This document shows, in pieces, positions 9,376 through 20,259 of a stretch of DNA of 45,502 bases (its first letter is position 1; each line of letters starts with the position of its first letter). The notes under the pieces are model-generated. The model ran no database searches. It saw nothing but the letters and a program-made list of their open reading frames with translations, and was not told where the DNA came from. Source of the DNA: Conus ventricosus (Eukaryota > Mollusca > Gastropoda > Neogastropoda > Conidae); assembly GCA_018398815.1 (NCBI GenBank), contig CM031626.1:34108463-34153964 (forward strand), written 5' to 3'. The translations under genes were made by a program, and so were the position numbers.

Positions 9376-9819
9376 TTAAAAGTTATTAATCCCATGATTA
9401 ACGGCGATAACAATGTTTCCAAATCTGTAATATAAATCACAGCTTAGAGACTCTAATGACTTTGTTAAAACTGGATCTTGCGTTAAATCATACGTAAGAT
9501 CTTGTTCAGAATCAATGGGAGCAAATCTACTGACTAGTTTAGTGTACAAACTAAGAACTGTTTGCCCCACACTTTTTACCATTCTTGACCCCAACTGCGC
9601 CTCGTACCTGTTATAAAACTTTATAATGTCTTGCGGCGACATCTGTTGAATCTGTTCTATGCTGAATTCAGTTCCGAGGAACTGTTTTGTTTTTCCACAT
9701 GCTGCCAAAGAATACAACCTTTCCTTTTTGGGCATAATAGCTTGATCATCAACTTCTTCATTTGTAAGTCCAAGACAGTTTAGGCCGCTCTGTAGCTCTA
9801 GCAGGTCATCGCTGTTCAT
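9376..9819 (-). CDS. Conserved-looking 147-aa protein of the Polinton-like element
   Basis: Intact from ATG 9819. It is mostly helical and acidic at the N-terminus (MNSDDLLELQSG). The middle has QMSPQDIIKFYNRYEAQLGSRM and the C-terminus is hydrophobic, DLYYRFGNIVIAVNHG. There is no signal peptide. Its place between the membrane-protein genes and the divergent plus-strand genes fits a minor virion or morphogenesis protein, but that is inference. Its intactness contrasts with its broken neighbours. Confidence 0.6.
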   Translation of the reverse strand: MNSDDLLELQSGLNCLGLTNEEVDDQAIMPKKERLYSLAACGKTKQFLGTEFSIEQIQQMSPQDIIKFYNRYEAQLGSRMVKSVGQTVLSLYTKLVSRFAPIDSEQDLTYDLTQDPVLTKSLESLSCDLYYRFGNIVIAVNHGINNF

Positions 9820-9856
9820 GTTTTTTTATTAAATTATAATTATTTTATTTTTTAAA

Positions 9857-10088
9857 ATGAGCGCCGAAAAAACTAATTGCCAACCTTGTATACCATTCTG
9901 CTGTTATTGGAGGTCTAAGTGTAGGATACTCAATGCTTGGTAAAAGCCTGTTAAAAATAAAACCAGCAGATCTTGGCAAACTAGACTTTGAGGATTCAGC
10001 AAAGCTAATCGCTATTATTACAGCTTCATTTGCTACGAAAGATTTTCTAGTTAAGCAAGGAATAATTCCAGAGAATATAAATATGTAA
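9857..10088 (+). pseudogene. Small hydrophobic protein, one A-run frameshift
   Basis: ATG 9857 reads MSAEK, then an A6 run (9866-9872) throws the frame. In the shifted frame the protein continues with a Gly-rich hydrophobic segment (AVIGGLSVGYSMLGKSLL), DLGKLDFEDSAKLIAIITAS and a tail KQGIIPENINM, ending in TAA at 10086-10088. One missing A would give about 77 residues with two membrane-prone segments. It lies 19 bp before the next plus-strand gene. Confidence 0.6.
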
Positions 10089-10107
10089 AAAAAATACATT
10101 TATAAAA

Positions 10108-10479
10108 ATGGCTTCACTCGTAATGATGATAGGTGGCGCTGTGGTGAATGCGCTTGCTTTTAGCGGAAGTAATTACGCGTTTAGTAAACTACGGGACGAC
10201 GGCGAGAGAAAAAGACATAACAAAGCTGTGGAGCAACTAGCTGCAGCACAAGACGCCTATGAAAAGCATAGAATTGAGCAGTTAGATTTTATTAATAACA
10301 CACTGAAAAAACAGGGGCATGCAGCTTACACATTTAAAGATGTTGACCAGGCAATAAAAGAATATTATCTTGTAACAGGCAAACCAATCGAAACATTGCC
10401 CCCACCAAAATTCAGTGACTTTTATCAACCATCAGAAAAACAAAAGATGCAAGAAATTGGGTTTATTGTCTTGGCATGA
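10108..10479 (+). CDS. 123-aa N-anchored protein of the Polinton-like element
   Basis: Intact from ATG 10108. Residues 1-25 are hydrophobic and Gly-rich (MIGGAVVNALAFSGSNYAF), a likely anchor. Residues 30-75 are a charged amphipathic helix (HNKAVEQLAAAQDAYEKH). The C-terminus has FSDFYQPSEKQKMQE. From memory, a protein with this anchor-helix-FYxPS layout recurs in related elements. It leads into the integrase on the same strand. Confidence 0.6.
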   Translation: MASLVMMIGGAVVNALAFSGSNYAFSKLRDDGERKRHNKAVEQLAAAQDAYEKHRIEQLDFINNTLKKQGHAAYTFKDVDQAIKEYYLVTGKPIETLPPPKFSDFYQPSEKQKMQEIGFIVLA

Positions 10480-10518
10480 CCGTCGTGTATTTTGTTGCGC
10501 ATAATATTGGCTGAATAA

Positions 10519-11500
10519 AAATGAACAAAAATCTATTATTCACCAAAAGGATATTGGAAGGGAATCACAGCAATAAAAAAGCTAAGCCAAGCGGCAGGGG
10601 TCAGTGAACAAACAGCAAAAGAATGGTTATCTAAACAACGATTTGGCAAATTTATTTACCTGCCCCTAGACGAATACAGAGACCACACTTTGTGAATACA
10701 ACGCCAAACGACACCCATCAAATGGATCTTCTATATTTACCCTCTGATACGATTAACGAAAAAGATTTAAGTACGCACTCACGTCATTGACATGGCTTCA
10801 AGATACAAAGATGCTGAACCATTAACACAAAAGAGTGCTTCTGCTGTTGCTGTTGCCATACAACTGATATACCAACGGGGCCCCTTAACTTATCCTCGCA
10901 TGATTCAAGTCGATGATGGAAAAGAATTTAAAGGCCAAGTGAATCAATTATTGTTAAAACATAGAGTTACCATTTTAAAAAAAGGCCTTTCCCCGGAGTT
11001 CAAAAGATAAACAGGCTTTATTTTAAAATTTAAACAAACAGTTTTTTCTGAAAGACTTTTTTTCCTCCCAAAACACAGAGAGCTTATTAAAAATTCTCGC
11101 AACACAGAATGGGTTAAAAACTCCCCTCATTTTTTTGCGCGCAATGAAAATAAAAGAATTTTAAAGGGGCTAAAACCAGTACAAAAAAATCAAAAGAAAA
11201 AACAAAAAATTTTTGGGTTAAAAAGGAGACGCCCATTTCACCGGCAAACAAATTACCTTTTGGTTTGAAAGAAAGGGTCCCTTTTAATTTACCGGAGAAC
11301 AAAAGGGGGACACTCGCATCGGGGGCAACCGATCCATTTGGGGTTGACCCAAAAGAAATAAAAAGAATTGAAAAAATAAATCCGCCTGAAATTATTTACA
11401 AAAACCTGACCCCCCCCCAAAAAAACCCACTCCTCAAAGAATTTTGTGAAGGAAGAACTGCGGGAAAACCCCACCAACCCCTTTCCAGTTGCTTAGTTAA
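10519..11500 (+). pseudogene. Polinton-type integrase (retroviral DDE family), frameshifted
   Basis: An N-terminal segment (YYSPKGYWKG..AIKKLSQAAGVSEQTAKEWL, about 10535-10690) is followed by the rve core. The first catalytic Asp is in HQMDLLYLPSD (about 10718-10750), the second in QVDDGKEFKG (about 10908-10937). The Glu region, expected near ERFN, falls at about 11025-11055, where homopolymers are corrupted. The C-terminal chromodomain-adjacent part is readable at 11265-11480 (TDPFGVDPKEIKRIEKI). The ATG near 10520 is off by one base from the coding frame. It inserts the element into the chromosome. At least four frame changes are present. Confidence 0.75.
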
Positions 11501-14500
11501 TTTACTTAAATATATTGGGGTTTAAAAGGGGATGCCAAAAGGGAAAGGGCCGCAGAATAAAACCCCAAGAATGAAAAAGGGAAAAAGACCTTCGAACAAA
11601 AAGGGGGAATCATTTAATTTGGGGTTTTCTCAATTAGTGCAAAAATTTGCGGGGGTTTCCATCACACATAGCAATGCATCCGATCCCCCTTACAAAACCC
11701 AAAACCCCCCAAATTTTTGATTAAAAAACATGGGAAAAGAATATTTTGAAATAAAAAAAAAAAAATTTTCAAGCGCATCAAGAAAACCCATGAAAAAAAA
11801 TTTTTGCTGAATTGGAGATGATAAAAATTGGGTTTTTAAAGATAAAGTTGTTTAAAAAAATGGGGCCAGATATATCCCCCAAGAAGATATAAAAAATTTT
11901 TACTCGTTCTCCAGTGCCCGATTGCATATGAAAACTCTGGATTAACAAACCACGTTTTGTTTTTGTTCTTCAAACACTGCTTTGTTACAACCTTTTGTTG
12001 ATCTCAATTTAAAATTAGTTTCGAAGTTTTACGTTGTCATGGAAAACCCTTATTCCCAAACCCAAATGCTTCTTTGAAGTTGCCATGCGATATTTTTTAC
12101 TGCACAACCTGCGAGATTTTTCCCCTTTTGCTTTATTTAAAATTTTCTCCTGGCTCGAAATACTGAACATTTTCATTTTAAACCAAAAAAACCCCTTTAA
12201 TCACCTTTCAGTTTAAATTCATTTTTTCATCTTTCCTAAAACCTTTTTAAATTAGTAATTGAATGAAAAAGGCGAATCTTGGGGAAATCAGATGTAAAAA
12301 ACCACCCTTTCATGCCCTTTAAAGGCCACTTCGTTTTCCATGCCCTTTTTTTAGATGTCTTCAGAAGGGAAACCCTAAAACCCAAAACAATCTGTATTTT
12401 GGTAAAGCACTCGGGACCTGGATAGGGGGGTTTTAAAAGGAGCAAAAGAAATTCAAACATAAAAGCTTGAAAATTTCAAAAAACAGTAAACCCCCAAAAA
12501 AAACCCAATTTGCCCAAATTTTGACTTTTTTTTTTTTTCATCATTATACCAAAAAGCGATCATAAAAATTTTCAAAAGTCCTGAAAAATTAGGTTTTGAA
12601 TCAGTTTTTAATTTGCTTCTTTTCTTTTTGGGTGCCCCAATCGACATCAAATTCCCTTTTGGGTGGGGATTCCCATAGCCCCTTTCCGAAACAGCTTTTT
12701 GTTCATTAATTTAAAAAAAGTTTTTTTCTAAAGCATCGTGGATTAATTTTCTGAGATCAGTGTTTTTTCATGATGTATGTTTTCATGAAAGTTCTTGATC
12801 AAAAAAAAAAAGCGTTTTAACTGCTTTTTCAACTTCAACCCATGCCCTTAAAAAAAATTTGGCAGAATCTGTAATACAGACATAAATTTTTTTTGCCCCG
12901 AAATTAGGCACAAGTTTGGGGCGGCCTTTTTTGGTTTTCTTTTTTTTAACTTTCTGCTGCTAACGGTTAGTAAATTATTTAGGTCATGGAGTTCTGAGGA
13001 TTCAAAGCCCAACTTCAAAAATGTATCCACGTTTTTGATCGGGGCGCCAAACGCCCAACCATTTTAATCCCTTTTTGAATATTTTTTGGGTTGCCCTTTC
13101 TGTGTAAAATTTTAAAGTTGCGAAATTGGAAGTGTTTGGGGGCCCCCCTTTGCCCAACCATACAGATTTTTTTGCATCTAAAAAACCATGAGAAATTAAA
13201 ACCCCTTTTTATTTCGGATCAAGTCGTCCAAGTATTTGTTGTTTGTTTTAAAAATGTGCGACCCCAAAAAAAAAAATCCCCCCGAAAATCCGTTTTCAAT
13301 CATCTGAACCCTTGGGCAGGTCAGACCATAAATCAATCTGTACCCCCGTAAAACTTTAAGGGAAAAAAGCATCCCAAACCCCCCGGGCGCAGAAATGTAA
13401 AGCTGGGATCTAGGTATAATGTTTCATGCAGGCTTTCCCCCAAATTTTTAAAGACGTCCCCCCAACAAAAAATGTATCACCCCAAGTATTTGTCCCTGAT
13501 AGTCCCCCCAACGTTTTTCCCAAACTAAATTTTGCCCCCGCATCTTTAGCAAGTTTTGGGAAAACAGAATCGCTGATGTCCTTTCCTCAAAGACTAGAAA
13601 AAAACGGCGCCTTTTTGGGGGGAAGTGTAAACTTTGTCAAACCTTTTTCCCAAATGTTTTATGTATTCATAAGGGGAAAAACCCTTTTTTAAAAGGGTTC
13701 GGAAAAATATTCTTCCGTTATTTGGGCCCGGGAAATTTAAGGACATGCCTTGACTCTAACGAACCCATCCTGGTTTCAAAAAACAAAAAAAGAAGTTATT
13801 AAAAGTGAAACCCATGTACTTTTTCTGAAAACGGAATGCAAGACACCCCTGAAGGCTTTTTTTTCTGCTTGCAATATAAGATGAAAGCGTAACCTCGCAA
13901 AATTTTTTTAAAGATACAGGCAGCTTTTCCCTTCTTTGGGGCAAACTTTAGTTTAAGATTGCATTTGGTTTTTTTGGGGCCCCCCCTCCTCTGAAATTTC
14001 CACTAATGTGTTTATGGGGGGGCTCTTACTGCGGATTGGGGTTTCCCACTGAGTTTTAAAACCGCAAATCCAACAAGTGTGGGGGTGAGTCAAAACGGGT
14101 TTTTGGTCTTTAGGGGGGGCATTAAAGAATTTTGATAAATTTAGATTATAGAACAGGGGTTTCCCCACTTCCGGGATGCCTGTAAAAAACTTCTAAACCG
14201 CATCTGGTCCTCTGTAAAATTCCCGGCGGTTTAATGAGCGCCATCCGCCCCGACAATAAAAAAGGGAAAAAGAACAAAAACTGATGATTAACCCTTAAGA
14301 CTGTTTTTTTGAAGTTTTTGTGGCGCGGGGCCCCTTTATTAAAGGGAAAAAAAGCGCCCCGGGAAATCTGCGTAAACTTTTAAAAGTAAGGGAATTTGCA
14401 TCCGTTTCCAGTTCTTAAAAAAAAACTTTTAAACTGCCTTTTTGGGGGCCCTAATTAGTTCTTTATTAAAAGTCAAAACTGGACCCCAACAATGTTTTTT

Positions 14501-15950
14501 TAAGTTTTTTAAACGCGGCTGGAAAACCCATTTGGGATTTTTGTTAAACAAATTTTACAAAAAATTCTTGTTTTGCCCAATTTTTGAAGTATGGGCCAAT
14601 AACAAATCAATTTTGCGTATCAATGGAAAAACTAAGCCCCGCGGGAAAACATTAGTAATAATCAACAAGATTTTTGTCCCGGCCCCAAACGTTTGGCTGT
14701 TCTTGGACCCCTTTAAAACGGGAGTAATTTTTCCTCATTCCCCCTGGGGTAGAAATTGACATTATTGGGTTTTTTTTTGGGGTTTTTCAAAAAAAGATCA
14801 AAAGGAATCCCACGCTAACAGGAAAAGGGTAATTTCCCCCTAAAATTAAAAACCAAAAGATGTAAGGTTTCAAAAGTTAAAATACCTCCCTGCGTTTTTT
14901 AAACAACGTGAAAGGGAACCTTGGGGAGAACACAACCCCCAAAAAACAATTTTTTGTTTTGAATAAAAAATTTATGTTTTTAAAAATGCTTTTTTTTTTC
15001 GACTAAAAACTGGGGGAAATGGGGAAATTTTAAAATTTTCCTACAATAGGCTCATTCTTAAACCTTTTTAATCTGATCCTTGGACTTCCGGGCCCCCGAA
15101 ACCCCCCCCGAGCCCTTTATTTTTGGCCTTATTTCAACGGCCCCATCAAACTGTGTAAGCATTCGTCCCGCCCAACCGGGGGTTTTTAAAAACCTTAAAA
15201 GGAAAAAAAAGTCTGTTGTTTAGTTGAGAAACCCCAAAATTTTAGATTTTCCCTTTATTTATTGTTATAAAGCATTTAAAAAATAAAAAAAACCCTTTTA
15301 AATGGGGGTCCCATTTTTTTAGTTTTCCCCGGGAACCCTTTAGAAATAGGGGAAAAAACACTTTCCTGACGTTTGTTGGGCAAGACTTTTAAAACAATAA
15401 CATTCAGTGGGTCTTGATAACGCCCCTCCCCCAAGCATTTCCTTTAAACAAAAAAGTCTGGGCCTTCAATATTTCTTAACCCTGCTGATTTCTTTTCTAA
15501 CTCAAAAAAATTTAAAAAAAATTAAAAAAAATAATTAATCCGAATCAATACAACCCGGCTTTTTGGGGCTTTTGGGCCCCATTTAAAATAAAGTATAAAC
15601 AACCCCTTTTGGGGGTTTTTTAATGTGAGCTGTTTAGAACCCGAGTTTAAAAGTTTCGTTTTCTTTTTTTAAGCTTCCCCTTTTTTTAAACTGCTCGGCT
15701 CCCGGCGTTTTAGAAAAACTTGCCCCCCGCCCTTTTTTTGAAGATCCCAAAATTTTTTTCTTTTATAGCTTAAAAAACGGGCCCGGAAAAAAGACCCAAA
15801 TTTTTCGTCCGGATGTTTTGAGTCAACTAGCGCTTTTTTTTATTGCAGTTTGGGGAAAGAAAAAAATTTTTTATTTTTTTTGGGTGTTTTTTAAACGAAC
15901 CATAGCTTGGGCTTTTGGAGTTAAGTTTTTAAAATTTTTTGGGAGCACAC
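11000..15950. other. Block of degraded sequence with smeared homopolymers
   Basis: Runs of AAAA, TTTT, CCCC and GGGG are strongly over-represented. Positions that should differ are levelled to the neighbouring base, and frames break every 20-60 codons although integrase and PolB remain recognisable. The flanks (8600-10900, 15960-17500) do not look like this. A low-quality consensus fits better than age. Confidence 0.7.
11880..14800 (-). pseudogene. B-family DNA polymerase (protein-primed type) of the Polinton-like element
   Basis: Read right to left across many frame changes. A C2H2-like zinc segment lies near 14500-14590. The exonuclease I line is KVYADF at about 14395. An HCH-type segment is near 14000-14060. 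Motif A region resembles LDANNLYGW at about 13190-13165, followed by RGYIFEV and LHDLNN (12960-13030). The motif B region FKLMN..F.K is near 12710-12690. Then come the I.VGF, LSKLLMYEFYYSY-like line (12440-12500), a motif C-like TDTDS remnant (about 12400), SDFP and HSITN (12250-12300), and a C-terminus with AIGHWRT near 11910. All these are standard for Polinton PolB. It copies the element's DNA from a protein primer. The N-terminus may extend beyond 14800. Confidence 0.7.
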
Positions 15951-16276
15951 TTTTCAGCTAATGAAAAACATGCCAAGAGCTAAAGACAAACCGCCCAGAG
16001 GTAAAGCTGCGGGCGCGCCAACACCTGTTGCTAAGAGACCTACACTTGTCCCTGCTGATAGTGCACTTATAGTTGATGCTCCAGTATTAACATATGTAAC
16101 AGCATTAAAGGCAGCAGAATACCTTCGTTTGGTTTGCTGTATTTTGAAAGGTCCTGCTCTAGTTTTTGTTGCATTTGTGTAATGTTGGTTAATCTGAAGG
16201 TTTTTATGTCAGGGGCTATCCCTTCTATTGGCGGCTCTGGCGCTGTAGGCACATTTGGATAAACCTGAACAGACAT
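15650..16276 (-). pseudogene. Companion protein with Gly/Ala-rich hydrophobic segment, frameshifted
   Basis: ATG 16276 lies 24 bp after the end of the capsid gene. The N-terminus is YPNVPTAPEPP, then a helix ending QDLSKYSK. The frame shifts near 16137, and a long Gly/Ala/Ser hydrophobic stretch follows (TGASTISALSAGTSVGLLAT, then LPLGGLSLALG) to about 15960. Weak similarity continues into the degraded block with a charged helical tail to about 15650. From memory, a YPNVP-start protein with this hydrophobic core sits next to the capsid gene in related elements, perhaps a minor capsid or membrane-active protein. Confidence 0.5.
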
Positions 16277-16299
16277 GCTTTTTTTAAAATAAAAATAAT

Positions 16300-17521
16300 T
16301 TAGTATTGTATATTTTCTAATCTGTTATCTTGAATATTTAGCTGCGCATCATATTTTAAAAACAAATACACATTAAGCGGTTTATCGGCCTCTTTTTCTT
16401 TATCAATTTGAATGTTTATTATGTCTCTAACAGTTCCTCCCGCTTCCATGTAACTGATTATCCTCCGTTGATCTTAGGTCAATCCATAAACCGTATTTCG
16501 TTGTTAAATAATGATCAAGTCTAACACTGTGAAGATGCAGATCTTTAGACACAAGGTCAACTGTCGGATTTCTACACACTCCCGCCTCCAAACAGTTTTC
16601 TTATTTCATCAAAATGCTGATAAGGTTTAAGCCCGCTAGCGTAGATTTGGTTAGGACTACCCTCAATTGTACATTGCACTTTTGTTATTTTAGGATTAAC
16701 AAAATTTTCAGTTTGTCTTTTGAATGGTTCTTCATTTTCACACAGCAATAAAATACCTTTAAGCGATCTTGCTGTGGCACTAAAACTAAAATTCCATATA
16801 GCGTCTGCCTTGCTTTTAGGATATTTAGAATGATGAATCACTCTTTCGTAATATATTGCTAATTTTGACTGATATTGTTGCTGGATCAACCTCGCTAAGT
16901 CAGGGTTGCTAACAACGTCAAACTCTAACGAGATGTCAGAAATGCTGTACTTTGCTTCGGTGTCTTCAGATATAATAACATATTTGTGGTCATTAAAAGT
17001 TAGTTCATATGACAATCTGTCTTTTAATGCTCCTTGAAAGTATGGAGCATGCGCTTTTAACAACTCAAAATCTAGGGGTATAAAAAAGCGATTTCCATAC
17101 GCATAACTTACAGCTACAAACCTTTTGCCGTCTTTAGCTCTGCGCGCGTATTCTATGTTTTAGTGCTTCTTCATTTTCGATTCCTTGAAACGCAAGATCA
17201 GCCCTTTCATTCCCGGTTAGCCATAGATCAGAATAGGCTAAAAATATGTCTGCATTATGTAAAGAAAATATTTCTTGCCCCTCAAGTTTTATAGAAATTT
17301 TCTTAACGATTGCCCGCCCCAGATTCTGTACAACCGTCCTGTTTGGGTCTGTTGTTGAAGCGAGTTCTATTTTGAAAGTAAGACGTGCAGAGCCTGGCAC
17401 AATCACTTCATCCGCCCTAGGTCTGGAAATTTAACAGTAAGAATTTGATCCACATCAAGTAGTAGATGGATTATTTGGAACAGTAATATTCCGCTTATTT
17501 CCCTTCACGCCAAAGGGCTCT
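16300..17521 (-). pseudogene. Putative double-jelly-roll major capsid protein, N-terminus in gap
   Basis: The minus-strand coding passes through five frames: 17521-17430 (partly, with an ITVPNNPST line and a KFPDLG line), 17406-17165 (VIVPGSARLTFKI, NRTVVQNLGRAIVKK), 17160-16572 (GNRFFIPLDFELL, SYELTFNDH, FDVVSNPDLARLI), 16570-16450 (KYGLWIDLRS) and 16447-16300 (LKYDAQLNIQ, stop TAA at 16302-16300). The strand-rich pattern, length over 400 residues and position fit the capsid protein of Polinton-like elements. The jelly-roll call rests on family memory, not a fold search. Confidence 0.6.
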
Positions 17522-17621
17522 NNNNNNNNNNNNNNNNNNNNNNNNNNNNNNNNNNNNNNNNNNNNNNNNNNNNNNNNNNNNNNNNNNNNNNNNNNNNNNN
17601 NNNNNNNNNNNNNNNNNNNNN
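17522..17621. other. Assembly gap, 100 N
   Basis: Exactly 100 N, a conventional filler for unknown size. It cuts the capsid gene and hides the right end of the Polinton-like element. Confidence 0.99.
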
Positions 17622-17622
17622 A

Positions 17623-17686
17623 GTATCTCTCTCTCTCTCTCTGTTTGGCTCTCTATCTCTGTCTATCTGTCTGTCTGTTCTGTCTG

Positions 17687-17730
<44 letters not shown>

Positions 17731-17802
17731 AGTATCTCTCTCTCTCTCTCTCTCTCTGTTTGGCTCTCTATCTCTGTCTGTCTGTCTGTCTGTCTGTCTC
17801 TC

Positions 17803-17881
<79 letters not shown>

Positions 17882-17907
17882 TACACGCACGCACACACGC
17901 ACGCACG

Positions 17908-17952
<45 letters not shown>

Positions 17953-18200
17953 ACACACACACACACACATTCATACAAGCGCGTGCGCGCGAAGACGTTC
18001 AACTCGAACCCCCCCCCCCCCTCCATGCCCCGTCCCCATTCCGCAGTCCATCCACAGACACACATACCTAAAACATTCTCACCTCTCACCTCCCCCCACC
18101 CCCCACACTCCCAAGTGTAAGCAGCAAGAGAAGTGTAGGTAGAAAGAGCAACAGGAGGTGTGATGGAACTGGGGGTGGGTGTGGGTAGGGGTTGTAGGGG

Positions 18201-18280
<80 letters not shown>

Positions 18281-18285
18281 CTGGC
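17623..18285. repeat. Microsatellite field (TC)n, (TGTC)n, (CA)n, (GA)n
   Basis: TC and TGTC tracts to 17803, CA tracts to 17970 with CACG variants, a C11 run near 18008, a short unique stretch 18040-18200, then GA to 18285. A near-duplicate of about 110 bp (CTCTGTTTGGCTCTCTATCT) occurs at 17638 and 17755. Confidence 0.95.
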
Positions 18286-18335
18286 CAGGGTAGAGTGCAG
18301 TGGAAAAGGGACAGTGGGCATGAAGAGACAAAAGA

Positions 18336-19890
18336 GGCAGATGGATTTGATTAGGGTGAGGAAGATGGATTTGATTAGGGCGTGGCAGATGGATCTGATT
18401 AGGGTGAGGCAGATGGATCTGATTAGGGCGAGGCAGATGGATTTCATTAGGGTGAGGCAGATGGATTTGATTAGGGCGTGGCAGATGGATCTGATTAGGG
18501 TGAGGCAGATGGATCTGATTAGGGTGAGGCAGATGGATTTGATTAAGGCGTGGCAGATGGATCTGATTAGGGCGAGGCAGATGGATTTGATTAGGGCGAG
18601 GAAGATGGATCTGATTAGGGCGAGGCAGATGGATCTGATTAGGGCGAGGCAGATGGATCTGATTAGGGCGAGGCAGATGGATCTGATTAGGGCGTGGCAG
18701 ATGGATCTGATTAGGGCGAGGCAGATGGATCTGATTAGGGCGTGGCAGATGGATCTCATTAGGGTGAGGCAGATGGATCTGATTAGGGCGGGCAGATGGA
18801 TCTGATTAGGGTATGACAGATGGATCTGATTAGGGCGGGGCAGATGGATCTGATTAGGGTGTGGCAGATGGATCTGATTAGGGTGAGGCAGATGGATCTG
18901 ATTAGGGTGTGGCAGATAGATTTGATTAGGGTGAGGCAGATGGATTTGATTATGGTGAGGCAGATGGATCTGATTAGGGTGAGGCAGATGGATCTGATTA
19001 GGGTGTGGCAGATGTATTTGATTAGGGTGGTGCAGATGGATTTGAATATGGTGAGGCAGATGGATCTGATTAGGGTGAGGCAGATGGATCTGATTAGGGT
19101 GAGGCAGATGGATCTGACTAGGGTGAGGCAGATGGATCTGACTAGGGTGAGGCAGGTGGATCTGATTAGGGCGCTGGCAGATGGATCTGATTAGGGCGTG
19201 GCAGATGGATTTGATTAGGGTGTGGCAGATCGATTTGATTAGGGTATGGCAGATCGATTTGGTTAGGGGGTGGCAGATGGATTTGATTAGGGATTGGCAG
19301 ATGGATTTGATAGGGGTGTGACAGATGGATTTGATTAGGGCGTGGCAGATGGGTTTGATTAGGGCGTGGCAGATGGGTTTGATTAGGGTGAGGCAGATGG
19401 ATTTGATAGGGGTGTGACAGATGGATTTGATTAGGGTGAGGCAGATGGATCTGAATCGGGTGTGACAGATGGATTTGATTGGGGTGTGGCAGATGGATCT
19501 GATTAGGGCGTGACAGATGGATTTGGTTAGGGGATAGCAGATGGATTTGATTAGGGCGTGGCAGATGGATTTGATTAGGGTGAGGCAGATGGATCTGATT
19601 AGGGCGTGGCAGATGGATTTGATTAGAGCGTGGCAGATGGATCTGATTAGGGTGAGGCAGATGGATCTGATTAGCGCGTGGCAGATGGATTTGATTAGGG
19701 TGTGGCAGATCGATTGATTAGGGGGTGGCAGATGGATTTGATTAGGGATTGGCAGATGGATTTGATAGGGGTGTGACAGATGGATTTGATTAGGGTGTGG
19801 TAGATCGATTTGATTAGGGGGTGGCAGATCGATTTGATTAGGGGGTGGCGGATGGATTTGATGAGAGTGTGGCAGATGGATTTGATTAGG
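18336..19890 (+). repeat. 24-bp minisatellite, about 65 copies, each holding TTAGGG
   Basis: The consensus is CAGATGGATYTGATTAGGGYG plus three variable bases (AGG or TGG). The period 24 is divisible by three, so long open frames arise in both directions; the plus frame gives the octapeptide QMDLIRVR/A over and over. Variants are interspersed and indels break the frame at 18805 and 19190. It ends in a G-rich run at 19903-19921. No gene is claimed. Confidence 0.95.
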
Positions 19891-20099
19891 GCGGGAGTGG
19901 GTGGGGGTGGGGGGGGGGGGGGAAGGGATGGGAGAACTCAGAACTCAAAACACCTGTATTGAAGCCAGGAGGGGAGGGGGAAAACAGGTGCTAGAAGGTA
20001 GAGGAAAAAAAAAGGTCCAAACGGCGGGAGGAGCGCAGGGATGAGGGGAGGAAATCGAGGGAGGGTTGACAGCCCATTGTGCGCTCGTGCCTGCACGCG

Positions 20100-20130
20100 C
20101 GCGCATACACACACACACACACACACACAC

Positions 20131-20182
<52 letters not shown>
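20100..20182. repeat. (AC)n microsatellite
   Basis: AC dinucleotide tract with one AAC interruption, preceded by a CGCGCGC patch. Confidence 0.95.
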
Positions 20183-20184
<2 letters not shown>

Positions 20185-20217
20185 GCAGATCGCTTCTGTA
20201 AAGCTTTCGAGGGGAAA

Positions 20218-20259
20218 AAGGCGAAAGACTAAAATCCCTCGATTTTAGTCTTTCGCCTT
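20218..20259. repeat. Hairpin, 18-bp perfect arms, 6-nt loop
   Basis: Arms 20218-20235 and 20242-20259; loop CCCTCG. It lies 35 bp after an (AC)n tract. There is no U-run typical of a terminator and no coding context. Confidence 0.9.

Larger units (their letters stand above)
8600..17521. mobile_element. Polinton/Maverick-like element, right end lost in an assembly gap
   Basis: This stretch combines a retroviral-type integrase (plus strand), a B-family DNA polymerase of the protein-primed type (minus), a putative major capsid protein and a Gly/Ala-rich companion protein (both minus), and small genes. That combination defines Polintons. I see no packaging ATPase or adenovirus-type protease; they may lie beyond the gap at 17522 or be lost in 14800-15650. 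Ends are not mapped: 8600 is where coding starts, 17521 where the gap starts. From 11000 to 15950 homopolymers are smeared and frames change constantly, although protein-level similarity is readable. A-runs elsewhere also carry frameshifts. Confidence 0.8.

Noticed and set aside
10108..10479. Bacteriophage or bacterial origin of the small genes
   Set aside because: No ribosome-binding sites or operon spacing; TATA-style AT-rich leaders and neighbours (PolB, integrase, eukaryotic repeats) favour a eukaryotic element.
17645..18142. Long frames of HTHT, CVCV and SLSL type over microsatellites (also 20100, 20700, 23880, 33850)
   Set aside because: They are translations of dinucleotide repeats in several frames with no other sequence support.
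18179..19194. Octapeptide-repeat protein over the 24-bp minisatellite
   Set aside because: It appears because the period is divisible by three; no start context, splice sites or conservation signs, and units carry random indels.
18336..19890. CRISPR-like array
   Set aside because: A 24-bp unit tandem with no spacers in a eukaryotic context is a minisatellite.
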